From positions 60,001-122,000 of the forward strand of contig CAJNDS010001702.1 of assembly GCA_905221605.1 (NCBI GenBank): a stretch of 62,000 bases of DNA, written 5' to 3'. The stretch's first letter is position 1; every line of letters begins with the position of its first letter. This document shows positions 20,664 to 32,925 of this stretch, one piece after another. Position numbers and translations under genes: made by a program. This stretch comes from Symbiodinium natans (taxonomy: Eukaryota > Sar > Dinophyceae > Suessiales > Symbiodiniaceae). Below the pieces are notes generated by a model, which made no database searches, was not told the origin of the DNA, and worked only from the letters and a program-made list of their open reading frames with translations.

Positions 20664-22635
20664 TCATCCCGAGGGGCGGCAGAAGTGGTCGGAGTGGCAC
20701 ATCCCGAAACAAGATCAAAGTTGTCGCGCCGCAGCCTGTCGCCCACAGCACCGAAAGAAGTCCCATGACGTGACTTTTTAACTTCCGGGCAGAAACATAC
20801 CCAAACTAGCATGTATCCCAAAGCCCACTTGGGACGAGAGATAATCAGCATCGAAACCGGAGAACGGGCACAATCCTCAACTTGGCAAAAAGGGTCAGTT
20901 TAGGGATTGGATTTAAGTTTGGGTTTGGCATTTCTGTTTACAGGACAGTGAGCAATAAAGCGTCCCAAATCCTCAGCAACTTTGGGCTTACAGAGGTCTT
21001 GGTTGATGCCCGAAGCTCTACACAATCATAAGGGCTCAGACGGGGTTCACGAGAGGGATCAACGGTTCGAACACAAGCACACCTTAGAATCTTATATACC
21101 CAGTAGCACCCCCGAAGCCCCAAACCGAAAACACTTTGAAAGCCCATGTTCAAAGATGATGGTTGCGAGGATTCAGGTAATACCTGTAATCTGCTTCAAG
21201 CAGGGTTGGGGGGTGGTGGGGGATGGTTAGTGGCTAGAGTTTTACGTGTAGTTTTTGGTCTATGAAACATGGCGGTGGCGCACCCACCCGTTTCTGCTTT
21301 CTGCAGTCGCTGCTGGGAAACCTAAGGACGTGATGACGATCTAACCCTGCACCCGAAACTTTCACTAGGGTTTCGGGGGGTTTAGGGTTTAGGGTTTAGG
21401 GTTTAGGGTTTAGGTTTCTTTATAGAGGGTTTAGGGTTTCTTCTGGAAGGTCCTGGTGCTCTTTAACAAGTAACCGCCCTCGCAAAGCCAGATAGAAAAC
21501 CCTAAAACCCCTAAACCCCAAGCCATCCTGACACCCAAGCCCAACGCCCCAAACCCGACAACCTAAACCCTACATCACAGAAACCAGAAAACCAAAACTG
21601 AAAACCCCAAAGAACCCTAAACCCTAAACCCTAAACCCTAAACCCTAAACCCCAACCTCTTCAACTTAACCCCCTGGAGACCCCGAGCATGGCTCAGCCC
21701 GACACCTGCCCCATCCCAAAGGGACCTTGACAGGGCTTTGAAGGATTTAGAGTTTCTCGGTGGTTTAGGGTTTAGGGTTTAGGGTTTAGGGTTTAGGGTT
21801 TAGGGTTTAGGGTGTAGGGGGTATTGAATCCTTGATGATACCCCATATGGGTCTAGATTTTAGGGTGGCTGTAGGGCTTAGTAAGGTTTTAGGGTGTAAG
21901 CCCTAAGCCCTGAAAGCTTCGAAGCCCCTAATCTCCAAGAACCCTGCGCTCCCTACACCCCTACGCCTCGAACCCTCAACATCCTTCCTAAATCCTAAAC
22001 CATCAACATAAAGCCTAAACCCTAACTCTAAACCCTAAACCCTAAACCCTCGTACCTTCTTGATGGGGAGTACCAGGGGTCGAGCGTACGCATCTGTACC
22101 CTCTTCCCCCTAACATTAACCCCCCCCCACCCACCCTCCCTTGTCTAAGAACTCCCCAAAAAACCCGGGAAGGGGTTTTAGTATTAGGGGGGGGGTTCTT
22201 ATCGTTTGTCCGAGCAAACAGGCCGTCATTCGACCCTAAGCCCTAAACCCTAGACCTTAGAGTCTTCCGGGCTTCGGGCTTTCAGAGTCAGGGTTTGCCG
22301 CAGACTTTACACCTAAACCCTACACCTCAGGCCGTAACCCCTAAACACTAAACCAAAACCCTAAACCCTAAAACCCTAAACCCTATGCCGTAAACCCTAA
22401 ACACTAAACCTAAACACTAAACCTAAACCCTAAACCCTACACCTTGCAGAAACCACGCGCCACAGGACTCCTGGGAGAGCTGTGCCTGTGACACCGAAGT
22501 CCTAGTAATCGAGTTCATCCCGAAAGCCCGGCCAGGATGGGCTACTGTACCCTATAATCCCTTAAAAGGCCCTTTATAGGGTTCAATATGGGGATGATAA
22601 GGCCGAACAGCCCATCCTGGTAGACTTCTTTTTGC

Positions 22636-22757
22636 TTAAAGAAGCCCCAAAAGAAACAACAGATACTGATCCCTGTATTATTGATAACCATGCGGAAGAA
22701 TGTGCTGATTGTTTTTCTATTTTTTGGAGGGGGTTCTTCAGCAAATGTAGTAGTAGA
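22636..22757. mobile_element. fold-back element, family F, copy 2 (diverged)
   Basis: GCTTAAAGAAGCCCC near the left end and GGGGGTTCTTCAGCAAATG near the right pair imperfectly. They match the ends of the copies at 2,760 and 45,545. Confidence 0.5.
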
Positions 22758-23051
22758 ATGACACAAAGAACCTGAAACCCAAACATCTGCATTAGAGTTC
22801 AGGGTTTATGGACCTTTTAGGCTTGAGGGTTTCAGGTCTAGGGATGTTTTGGGGGTTGACGGTTTTGGGGTGCTAGGATTTAAGGGTTTCACCCGAAACC
22901 CTAGACCCGGAACCCCTAAACCCTAAACCCTAAACCCGAAACCCTAAACCCTAAACCCTAAACCCAAGACGCCGGCCTGGTATCGCCTCTGGATGTGGTG
23001 CCGCCTCGGCCCAAAAAAAAGAAGGCTGTAACATAGGGGCCTGGATAACTA

Positions 23052-23180
23052 GAATAGGGGGGTTTAGGGTTTAGGGATTGGGGTTTAGGGTTTAGGGTTT
23101 AGGGTTTAGGGTTTAGGGTTTAGGGTTTAGGGTTTAGGGTTTAGGGTTTAGGGTTTAGGGTTTAGGGTTTAGGGTTTAGT
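23052..23180. repeat. longest uninterrupted TTTAGGG array seen here
   Basis: About 16 to 18 head-to-tail TTTAGGG copies, nearly perfect. The flanking words ATAACTAGAATA occur on both sides (about 23,045 and 23,183), so the array looks inserted into, and duplicating, a short sequence. Confidence 0.9.
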
Positions 23181-23937
23181 GATAACTAGAATACCCTAAG
23201 GCTCCAAATAGCCCAAAGTAAGTATGATTTACAGACTTCAGACTCTCAATGTAGGCATTATTTGTATACTTGGCGCCCTAGGGTATAGGGTTTGGGGGGG
23301 GGGGGGGGGATTAACGTATCGTTACAAAGGGGCCATAAGGGAATGTTGCTCGTAATTTTCCCGGCCCCTACAGTAACGCGTTTGAGGAGTTCGAGGGCAC
23401 TGCCGCTTCGAAAAGCTCAGGGGCTCCAGCATTGTGATGCGGGCTCATGCCAATAAACGCGTGATGGTTGACATGGGCGGCTTTCTCAAAATGAGCCCTA
23501 CACCTAATATACTGTAGAGGTTTTAATAGGGCGTTCAGAGGATTCTGATAGGGTTTTCATGAGTTTTTCATAGGGTTTCTAACTCTGGACCGCAGAAGGA
23601 GCCATGACTTGGAACACAATCTAAACCCCCCCCCCCGAAAAAAAAGGCTTCAGATCTAAGCCCCAAAATCATTACGAGCCCCAAGCCGTAAACACAAAAC
23701 GCCCCCCCTCCCCCCCCCCCCCCCCCTCAAAATCCTAAACCCTAAATGGAGATGCAGGTAGAAGTTCGGCCGCACGATCCTCGGAGTTCGAAGTCGCGGC
23801 ATGAACGCAGAGAACTCAACATCCCTCTGGGGTTTCGGGTTTCGGGTTCAGGGTTTAGGGTTTAGGGTTTAGGGTCTAGGGTTTAGGGTTCAGGGTCTGG
23901 GGTTGTTGGGGTTTACTTGGCGGTTTGTGGGTACTTA

Positions 23938-24050
23938 TTGGGATGTTCCCCCTTACGCTAGCAGTCCTTAGTAGGGATTGTGATAGGGGGTCCTATAATC
24001 CCTGGCCCTAACTGTTAAGGACTGATAGTATAAGGGGGAACATCCCAAGG
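23938..24050. mobile_element. fold-back MITE, family B, copy 1
   Basis: The ends read TTGGGATGTTCCCCCTTA and TAAGGGGGAACATCCCAA, with CAGTCCTTA/TAAGGACTG next inside. It sits within a TACTTA..family C-like sequence, so one element appears nested in another. Confidence 0.75.
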
Positions 24051-24725
24051 TACTTAGAAGCAGGGTTATAAGTAGGGTAAGTATGGTTATAACCTTGCTT
24101 GTTATAACCTTGCTTGTAGTACTTATAATCCTACTTCTAAGTACCCATGAATCTTCACGATATTTTCAGGAGCCTTCCCCAGTCAAGGGGGCGTTGGGAT
24201 CTCTGACAAGCTCCCTATGCGAATTCCCGCAGAGAGGGGGAAACGAATGAAACCTTAGAAGCAGACCTGGGGGTTGTTCTATCGCGGTGTGGTTTAGGGC
24301 TTAGGGTGGCTTAGGATAGACTATGGGGTTTAGGATCTGGTCTAGGTAGAATGGCCTTACCAAACAGGAGTTTCGATGGAACAGCCCCCAAGCGTGACAA
24401 GGGGTCACCATGGAATTTTGAAACGAATCCCGGCACGAAGCTCCTCAACTAAGGGATCTTCTGCTGAGGTCACCTCTTTGGGGGGACGTAACTAGGAGTT
24501 TTGTCGCAAATGAGGGAAACCCACACTAATTTCGGAAACCTCCGGGCCCCCATGCACGCTTCTGAAGCCCAAAACACCGTGAACTTCGAATAGACTCGGG
24601 GGTTCCCATACTAAGGAGTATAGTATTTCGGGGATCCTAGAGGAGTACTGGTGAGGATTTTAGCGCTTTGAGGTATGTAGGGGCTCAGGGTTTAGGGTTT
24701 AGGTCTAGGGTTTCGGGTCTAGGGC

Positions 24726-24814
24726 CTAATTATCTTGAGAAATGCCCGTTTGCAGATATTCGTGGGTTTTCCACTTGGACTCCTCGTCAGGGTTAGCACC
24801 TTGGATCTTGGCAT
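24726..24814 (-). CDS. candidate terminal exon
   Basis: After an AG at about 24,815 the minus strand encodes AKIQGANPDEESKWKTHEY, ten more residues and TAG at 24,726-24,728. Composition is strongly protein-like and array-type DNA follows at lower coordinates. Family not recognised. Confidence 0.35.
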
Positions 24815-25129
24815 CTTGTCAAGACCACGGGATTCAACAGCGGCGCCTGCGGCGCGCTCAAACGATGCAAGGCCAGATTTGCACGAGGGGTTAGGGTTTA
24901 TAGGGTTTGCAGGGTTTACAGGGTTTATAGGGTTTGGGTTTAGGGTTTAGGGTACTGAATGAGGGTTCAGGGTTTAGGGCTACAGGCTGTAGCTGCAAGC
25001 ATGCGGGGTCATGCACGTTTCGACCGCTCGTCTCAGGCTCTTGCATCGCGTCTCCGGCGCCAGCTCCCGACGTCCAACTTTGGGCGTCAGGGGTTAATGA
25101 TTGTCATGGTACGTGGCTAATTCTGAAAT

Positions 25130-28100
25130 CCTAAACCCGAAACCCTACGGCCCTAAGGCCTATCTCCTTTCAGTCTTTTGGGAGTAATGGGCAGGTGTAT
25201 ACTGCCAACAGCCAAGACTAAAGCCAAACTTAAAGTAACCTGCCCGGGCTGGTTCAGGTCGCGGTCGGAGCAGCCCCCGGCTCCTCCCACAGACACCGTA
25301 GATGGGTGATGAGGGGCCCGAGGACCTTTTAGGGCTTAGGACTGAAGGTTGTAGGGTTGTAGGGTTCTAGGCTGCAGGGTTTCGGGTTGCAGGGTTTAGG
25401 GTTCTAGCGTTGTAGGGTTTAGGGTTGCAGGGTTTAGGGTTCTAGGGGTTAGGGCCATCAGCGCACCTGAAATAGAACGGAGTTCACTCGGAAAGAGACC
25501 TTAAAGTATATAGCGGTCCTTCTTCTCAAGAAAAGTATGAACACTACAGGCCCTAAACCTCCAGCTTAGGGTTTGGGGCCCTAGTTCAGATTCCCAAGAA
25601 ACAGTAGGGTTTCGGGTAGGCGCGGGGGGTGTAGCTCGCTTGGCCCCATATAGAGTCTGAGCATCTTGCTCAACAGGACCCTCTAAAACCCAATAACAAA
25701 GGGCAACACAATAGGGTTTAGGGTTTAAGGTTTAGACGGTTTAGAGTTAATGAATTTTGCATGTTGTCACCCTACCCAGCTCGCACTTTTTCTTCCGTAG
25801 CACAGCGGGTCGGTGATCTCCCTTCAACCACGGGGGGCCACACGTGGCTGCGCGATTTAGAGCTTCGGTAGGGCATCCTAAGTATCAGGCATGTGCGACA
25901 AGGGGAGCACCCAGGGACGCGAATATATAGAAGTAACCATTCACAACATTGAGCATTTACTTACTCAGAGGTTGGCGCTTGTGTTTCAGGGTTCATGACC
26001 TTTCTTCTTCTGGAAAGGCCTTGCTCGCAAGTAGCGTTCGCGGCGCACGGCAGGGGCTTGGCTTTTGCTTCTCAAGTCCGGAAACCAACGCATGAACCAC
26101 GAACCCTCCAGACCCAAGAGCAAACCTGAAAAGAGAATGGGTACCGTTTTTGGTGGTGCAAAGGGGCCCTTAAAAAAAGAAAAACAAAATGAGGGCCTAC
26201 TCTGGGTCCTAGCCCTAAACCCTAAACACGTGCAGGGGTGAGGATCCACAATTCAACCCCAAAGCCCCAAAACCTAGATCCGAAAAAAGGGTCGAACCTA
26301 AAACCTGCAGCACCCTCGACCCAGAAGGGTGAAATTGTACCGGAGTGCCTTGGAGGCGTAGAGTTTATAGGGATCAGGATTTGAACCACACAGCGATACC
26401 TAGCGCTTTAGGGTTTAGGGCTTAGGCTTTATAGGCTTTATAGGCTTTAGGGCTTAGGGTTTTGGGCCTAGGGCCCAGAATTTTAGCAAACCGTTTCACT
26501 CTGGCAAACCGAGTTCGTGTCTGCCCTTGGCGTGAGCCGGGTGCGCTGGGCGCGCCGAGCATGCTATACAGCGTGACAAGGCGAGGTATGGCAGGGCCGA
26601 GCCGGGCTTAGGGCATATGTATATATCTTGTATTTGTTATCATTATACTGGTATTTCTATGTATTTTCATATGCATTTATGTATTCATCTTTATACCTAT
26701 GTGTGTTATTATCATATTTTTCGTTCATTCATGTGAGGGCTTAGGGTTTGAGTCTTGCTTGTCCCCCACCCGAAGTCATAAACCAACTACCAGACCAATA
26801 ACCCCTACACCCGATTGCAACCCTACATCCGTATGCAGAACCATGTGCACGTGCTTTATATTTGTAGGAGAAATGTTGCGTGCAGCTTTTCTTGAGGTTG
26901 AAGGGTGGAGTTGAGAGAAACCAGCTGAGATCTCGAGCGCCGTTCGATTCTCGACCACCACCAGGACACCACTGTACAATCTTCAAGATGACTCACCGGA
27001 ATCGGGCCTTCTCTACATGCCCAGACTCCGATGGAGATGGTGTGCTTATTTTTTTGCTAGCATCACCGAAACGGCAGCAAGAAGCAGTGACAAGCAACAT
27101 GTACAGGCCTGTGCACATCCGCTCCAAGCAGCCGCATAGAAAAGATTTCAGAAACTGGCTCCACCCGTCTCGCAGCCGCCCGTGATAGCCAGCAGGAGGG
27201 GTGTAAGAAGTGCTGCTTATTTTATTCTCATAGGCGGTCCGATTTCTCTATCTGCTCCCTGCCGCTTGGTAACAAAGGAACTTTTAGGAGCTATGCCAGG
27301 ATTGAAGCCCTGAACCACAGTCCCGAAATCTTGACCTTTACAACCATAAATGTTCGTCGTAGCTACTTCTGCTCAAAGAACCTCACCTGGTTCAGAAGCT
27401 CCCGCCGCAACAGGACTGTAGGTATGCAGGACTCCTGAAAACTTCAAGGATGAATGGCAACACCCAAACCGGAATGCAAGCCACAATTTTCTAAACCCTT
27501 AACCCTAAACCCTAAACCCTAAACCCTAAACCCTAACTTGGACCTCAACAACTCTTTCAGCCCCTAGGCCAGCAAGCCAACTGTAAGAAGAGAAGCCGGG
27601 AAGACAGAGCTGTCGAAGGGACCGCGCACTCCGTGCATCGTGTCCCCAATGCTCACGGTCCATTCTGCTGCATGTCAGCTGAGCTCAAGGTCTTCGTTGC
27701 CTCAAAATTGGAAACTAGCTTCTGGGATAACCGCTCAGAAGTCTCGGTGTAGGCATAGAGTAGTTTCGGGCTTGAAGTTTCAAGTTTAGGCCCTGTCTGA
27801 GCCGTGATCCGAAAACGTTTGACAGTCCCCGCCCCAGGTGGAGCATACAACTGGGTGCATAAACCCCCTGTGGGGGAGGGGTGAGGGGGGGATTAGTGTT
27901 GCTAGGGGTTGCCAGAGATCTTCCGAAGTCTTCACCAACAAAAAACCAAAAAAACCCAAACCCCAAACCCCAAACCCTCCATCCTAAGCCCTAAAAACCC
28001 TCTATCTGCACACCTGCCCTAAACCCTGAACTCTAAACCAAAAACCCTACAAACCCAGGGTTCAGTCCTCATGAAGCTCCCGTCTCGAAGAACAGCCCTA

Positions 28101-28810
28101 CGGGCTGATCGAACAAACCGAACAAAACTGCTGGGACCCTAAACACTGCAGTGTAAACCCTAAGCTTACACTTCAAGCCCCAAGCCCCAAATCACACACT
28201 CTAAACCCTAAACCATAAACCCTGCACTCGAAACCCTAAAACTCTAAACCCTAAAACCCTAAACCCTAAACTCGAGCAAGCTCAAGAGGCTGCCCTCCGG
28301 GTTCTTGGCCGCTGTTGCCGCGGGACGACACCTGGAGGTTCTACAACAGCCAGCAAGGCTCGAAAGGCAATGAATGGGCTTTGGGTTTAGGGGTTTCGGG
28401 GTTAGGGTTAAGGGTTTATGCTTCGACCTGAGACACTGATGTAGAAGAATCCACACCGATAGTTTGTTGTACCCCGAAAGGAACTCCCTTGATCTAAGTC
28501 ACGATGGTAAAGAAGGTTTGAATGCTTGGATTTGCTTGAATAGTGAGTGTAGAGGAACCTAACCCGAAAAGACAAGGGGAGCAACAGGTGCGGCATTGGT
28601 GTTTCCAGGAGTACTTGCCCGAGCTCATAATTTGCAATCTTATTTCGGGGCGTACTGGCTCTTCTGTATGTTCGGGGAGAGAAACTGCTAGCTGTTCGAC
28701 GCGTGGCTCGCACGGGAAGGGTGTCTTCAGCGATTTGGAAGTTTAAGGATTCTGGGGCTTTCAGAAAGCTAAACCCTAAACCCTAAACCCTAAACCCTAA
28801 ACCCTAAACC
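25130..28810. other. no gene assigned
   Basis: Telomere-type words are sparser here. Two unique stretches (26,600-27,470 and 27,600-27,960) have open frames on both strands, none decisive. Short arrays at about 27,494-27,535 and 28,770-28,812. Confidence 0.35.
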
Positions 28811-28820
28811 CGTCTTCAAC

Positions 28821-28869
28821 CGAGAGGCCAGATCACGTCATCAGTGATGGCAAAGAGAACGGCGCCGAC
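28821..28869 (-). CDS. candidate exon of a membrane protein
   Basis: Between ACGCAG and GTTGAA the minus strand encodes VGAVLFAITDDVIWPL, hydrophobic with an Asp-Asp-x-x-Trp core. A CCCTAAAC word lies about 40 nt upstream of the acceptor. It may belong with the hydrophobic exons at 31.2-31.7 kb. PEX11-type proteins have a similar (D-x-x-W) helix, but this is only a guess. Confidence 0.4.
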
Positions 28870-28911
28870 CTGCGTCAGCGCTTGAACTTTGGAGATCAGG
28901 GGCGGGTTTAG

Positions 28912-28962
28912 GGTTTAGGGTTTAGGGTTTAGGGTTTAGGGTTTAGGGTTTAGGGTTTAGGG
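28912..28962. repeat. telomere-type array (TTTAGGG on +)
   Basis: Seven copies immediately beyond the candidate exon at 28,821-28,869. A CCCTAAA array (28,770-28,812) lies on the other side, so the exon sits between inverted arrays. Confidence 0.9.
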
Positions 28963-30000
28963 TACCCTATAGGGTTCAAGGTTTAGGGCGTTTAGGGTTT
29001 TTAAGGTTTCATGTTTGGGGCTCAGGCACCTAGAGTCTGAAAGAGAGATGCCCTCCAGAAGCCAACAACTCCAAGACACACGCCAAGAGCCCTGGACCTT
29101 TGGGATATCTTGTGATGTTCCCCCTTAAGCTCACTGGGGTTTAGGGTTTAGGGTTTAGGGTTTAGGGTCCTAGGGTTTAGGGTTTAGGGTTTAGATTTTA
29201 GGGTTTAGGGTTAGGGTTTAGGATAGCTTGAGATGTTCATAACAGGGGTTATAATCGGGGTATTACAATCCCTATTAAGGACTACCCGCCCTGCCCTAAA
29301 CGGGGACACGATATAGGGGTCAGGGGTCTCTCTTTCAGATTCTATGTGCCTGAGCCCCAAACCCGAAACCCTATAATTACAGCCTAAGCCCTGAACCCTA
29401 AACGCCCTAAACCTTAAACCCTAAACTACCCTAAACCCCCAATCCGAAACCCTAAACTCTAAACTCTAAACCCTAAACCCGAAACTTTTAACCCTAAGGC
29501 AACCTGATACCGCAACAGGATTGCTGCCGAGAAGCTGTGAGGGAACAGGCTCCGAAAGTCTGGAAGAGATGGTTGTAGGACCAGGCAAAGGTCTTCCTGA
29601 AACACTCAACTTTCTGGAAACCCTAAACCTTATATCCCTAAACCCTAAACCTAGGGCTGGGGGCTCTTTGAATGCAGAAACCATCATGTTGAGGTAAGGG
29701 GTTTACACCCCTTGACGTCCTCCGTCAGCCCTATAGACCCCGAAGATCGTGCACACGAAGCCGTACCTTTTCAAACCCTAACCGCTGGGATGTTCTGAAC
29801 AGCCCTTAATAGGGATTATAGTAGCCCCTATTGTAGTCCCTATTAAGGACTGTTAGGACTGTTAGCAGAAGGGGGGGGGGGGACTTCTCACCCTAACCCT
29901 ATAGAATTCAGGGGTCTAGGGGTTTAATGGGCTTTGAGCTTAGTTTACGCCTCCAAAGTATGTGCCTTAGAAACGCCGAAAGTCCCCAAAGACCTATACC

Positions 30001-30140
30001 TGGAGGTTCATGGTACTTATGAACAAATTCTAACTGTACATATAACCCACTCATAAGCCCCTTGAGCGCCCTAATGCGCTTATAAGTACAGTTCTAAGTG
30101 AAGTTAGGATTGGTTCATAGATACCATGAACCTCCAAGTA
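30001..30140. mobile_element. fold-back MITE, family C
   Basis: TGGAGGTTCATGGTACTTAT at the left and ATACCATGAACCTCCAAGTA at the right are complementary. Related ends (ACTTGGAGGTTCATGGGTACTTA) occur near 740, 24,140, 36,805, 37,095, 51,100 and 57,460-57,585, often as single ends. Confidence 0.7.
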
Positions 30141-31163
30141 GAGACCTCTCCCCAGAGGAACCACAAAGGTCGAAAAAGGCAAAAGAAAACGATGAAACAC
30201 ACACACACACACACAAAAACAAAAGCAAGTCACATACAAAAACGCAAAACAAAAAAAGACAATAGCGCGCTGCTTTGTGTCTGTCGCGCGTTCGCGCTTT
30301 TCACTTTTCTTTTTAAGGTCGATTTTGGGCACTGGTACCGATTTTGGGTACGGGACGTTCCGGGATAAATATCCCCAGGACCCCGGAACAACCCGTTCCA
30401 GTGGGGCCCCGGGACAGCCCGTATTGAGATAGGCTTCAGGGTTCCAGGCTTATTGTCAGGGCTTTTGCTTCTGTGCCTTTCATGTGTAGTGCCTGCTGGC
30501 TCTTGGCTGTAGAGTTCAAGGCTCGCCAGGAAACACTTACCCTTTGAATAGATAAGTGTTGGACAATTGAAAGCCTGGGGAGGACACCAGAAATTGGTTT
30601 CTTTTCGTGATGTTTGGGGAGTGTATGTGGGGGGAGGGGGGGGTACCCATCTAATACTTACAACGTGCTTGACTAGAAAAAAGCTTGAACATGAGATGCT
30701 GAACCCTAAACCCTATTCATAAACCCTAAACACTAAACCCTGTAAACCGAAAACTGTAAAGCCTAAACCCTAAACCCTAAATCCTAAACCTTGAACCCTA
30801 AACCCTAAACCCTAAACCCTAAACCCTAAGCCCTAAACCCTAAGCCCTAAGCCCTAAGCCCTAAGCCCTAAGCCCTAAGCCTTAAGCCCTAAGCCCTAAG
30901 CTGCCGAAGCTCTGGGAGTACATCTGCACGTCTGGATTCTTGAAGCCTTTTCGTCAGGCGGCCACTTTATAGGGTTTGGGGATAGGGGTTTAGGGTTTAG
31001 GGTTTAGGGTTTTGGGCTTAGAGTTTAGGATTTAGGGCTTAGGGTTTTAGGATGCGCGGGTGCCTTCTGAGAACACTGTATGGCGGAGACTCCTATTTAC
31101 ATCTGAAGCCCTAAACCCGCCTGCTAGAAGCTGCTCAAGGGCCTAGAGTATAAGAACCCTCAC

Positions 31164-31205
31164 CCTGATCAACAAGCCGCACCATGGGCCCCATGAAGGC
31201 AGGCC
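31164..31205 (-). CDS. candidate exon
   Basis: Ends with a consensus donor (CAGG|GTGAGG). The minus strand encodes PAFMGPMVRLVDQ after an AG at about 31,206. Same strand as the next exon candidate to the right, so possibly the same gene. Confidence 0.35.
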
Positions 31206-31551
31206 CTCGGAACGTGTTCGGGTTTGGTTTGGGGTTTGAGGTTTGGGGCGTTAGGGTTTTGGAGGTTGCTACTTTATGAAGGGCACCTTGAAGTCAAAAA
31301 GGGGGACAAGGGTACCACTGAAGCACCAGGTATGTCCCCTTAAACCCGCGCTGTGAATCATGGGCCCTCAATATGGTCCCTAACCTCGTTCTGATGTATG
31401 GGCCCTTCATATGTACAGGGTATACCAGGGGCACACTTTTGCGGGCCCATACTAAGGGACCATGTAGCAACCCTTAGGCACCTGGACCCAAGAGTGACCT
31501 AGGAATAAAAAGGGCGCCCCCTTTTTGGGTCAAAGGGGTTTATAAGGGAAC

Positions 31552-31628
31552 CTAAACCCTAAACCCTAAACCCTAAACCCTAAACCCTAAACCCTAAACC
31601 CTAAACCCTAAACCCTAAACCCTAAACC
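31552..31628. repeat. telomere-type array (CCCTAAA on +)
   Basis: About ten perfect CCCTAAA copies, ending about 25 bp from the donor site of the membrane-type exon at 31,655. Confidence 0.9.
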
Positions 31629-31654
31629 AAAAAAAGGGGAAATAGGGCCCTTAC

Positions 31655-31740
31655 CGAGGAGCTGGTGTACGTGGCCAGGCCGTCAAGGATCATGGGCAGC
31701 CAGAGCGCCAGGCCCAGGTTCCACGAGCCGAACCACATGC
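31655..31740 (-). CDS. candidate exon of a membrane protein
   Basis: An 86-bp segment bounded by GAGAAAAG and the consensus donor GTAAGG. The minus strand encodes MWFGSWNLGLALWL followed by PMILDGLATYTSSS, one hydrophobic segment rich in Trp. Both ends are flanked by arrays, with CCCTAAAC words about 25 nt upstream of the acceptor. The protein family is not recognised. It lies downstream of the fucose synthase gene on the same strand. Confidence 0.5.
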
Positions 31741-31797
31741 CTTTTCTCACGGTTTCAGGGTTTAGTGTTTAGGGTTTAGGGTTTAGGGTTTAGGTTT

Positions 31798-31830
31798 TTT
31801 TTTTTTTTTTTTGGGGGGGGGGGGGGGGGG
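31798..31830. repeat. poly-T/poly-G tract
   Basis: About 18 T followed by about 18 G, directly after a TTTAGGG run. Similar C- or G-homopolymers occur at 23,290, 23,705, 47,608, 48,817, 49,020, 49,108 and 56,858. Confidence 0.9.
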
Positions 31831-31947
31831 CGTTTGTCTGGGGTTTATAAACCCTAAGCCCCAACCCCTAAACCCTAAACTCGGGGTCCAAGGTTTAGGG
31901 CTCAGGGTGCCGAAGCCCGCAAGATTCGGCTCTGTGTCGCTGTCACA

Positions 31948-31980
<33 letters not shown>

Positions 31981-32799
31981 TACCCTAAACCCTAAACCCC
32001 TGTCCCTCCTTCTCTCTGAATGTGGCGGCTTATGTGCTACTTGCCTTCGGTTCATAGTTCCATCTTCCCGTCTCTCTTTCGCTTTGTCTCTTCTGGCCGA
32101 TCTGCCGCCCTCTCCGTGAGGTTCTGTCTCTGGGTCTCTGCCTTCTTGCTCTGTCTCCCCTTCAGTCTCGCATTTTGGGGTATTTAAGGTTTAGGCTTTT
32201 AGTTCCCTCAACAACATCTGAGAAAACGGGATCCTCTGGCGAGTTCCGGAGCTTTCCTCAAGGGGGCGTTCCCTGGCTAATGTTGCCTTGCCAAGGAGCA
32301 GAAGGCTGCCCAGTACGTGCTCAAGAACTTCCCTTTCGGAAGATGCCTCGCACGTTCAAGGCTCGGGAGTTGCAGGTGCTTGGAGTTTAAGAGCCTTGCT
32401 GATTGAAGGTTCATGGGTCCGAAAATAGCCAAGCATGGCTCGAAGTAAATCTACCTCTGCCCCCCCTAGTCTAGCTACTAGGGATAATTCCTTTCTGCCG
32501 GTCCTGAACGTGTTTCCTCTAACGCACCAGAGAAAAAAACATTCTTAGTACATGAAGCTGCTCAGAACGCGCTTAGGGCTTACACGCGATCTTCCCCAGC
32601 CCAAGTCTATGCTGCATGACCTACCTTGCTCCCTGAAATCACAAGCCCTAATGCTGAACGCCTTGGAAACCGTAACCCTAAACTAAACCCTAAACCCTAT
32701 AACCCTAAGCCCTATAACCCTTATAACTCTCCAGTCTGCCGAGCAGCCAAGCGCCCCTTAGTCCCATGGCGGTCCCAGTCATGAAGCACGCGGTGCCTG

Positions 32800-32925
32800 G
32801 TTTAGGGTTTATAGGGTTTATAGGGTTTATAGGGTTTATAGGGTTTATAGGGTTTATAGGGTTTATAGGGTTTATAGGGTTTATAGGGTTTATAGGGTTT
32901 ATAGGGTTTAGGGTTTCTCTAGGGC
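32800..32925. repeat. TTTATAGGG 9-mer array
   Basis: About thirteen perfect TTTATAGGG units, a 2-base expansion of the telomere-type heptamer, opened and closed by normal TTTAGGG. The Ile-Gly-Phe and Asn-Pro-Ile repeat peptides it encodes are artefacts. Confidence 0.9.

Larger units (their letters stand above)
20860..24700. other. repeat-rich DNA, no gene assigned
   Basis: Alternating telomere-type arrays (clear runs at 21,370-21,412, 21,613-21,655, 21,762-21,820 and 22,910-22,965), poly-C/poly-G tracts and fold-back elements. Unique islands of 50-130 bp lie between arrays and often have open frames with AG and GT/GC at their ends. One is 22,446-22,549 on minus, with SVSQAQLSQESCGAWF. They may be exons, but none matches a known family. 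Confidence 0.4.

Noticed and set aside
20942-24258. Several plus-strand segments with AG acceptors and in-frame stops (20,942-21,029; 22,969-23,036; 23,398-23,517; 24,163-24,258)
   Set aside because: Each could be a terminal exon, but so many gene ends in 3.3 kb is implausible and none matches a family. Minus-strand readings of the same DNA are also open.
26370-26410. tRNA-like T-loop (GGTTCAAATCC on minus)
   Set aside because: The flanking bases do not form a five-pair T stem, and no acceptor or anticodon arm fits. No tRNA gene was supported anywhere in the window.
32310-32620. Plus-strand readings EQKAAQYVLKNFPFGR and HEAAQNALRAYTRSSP
   Set aside because: The minus strand of the first is open for more than 40 codons with equally plausible composition, so the strand cannot be decided.
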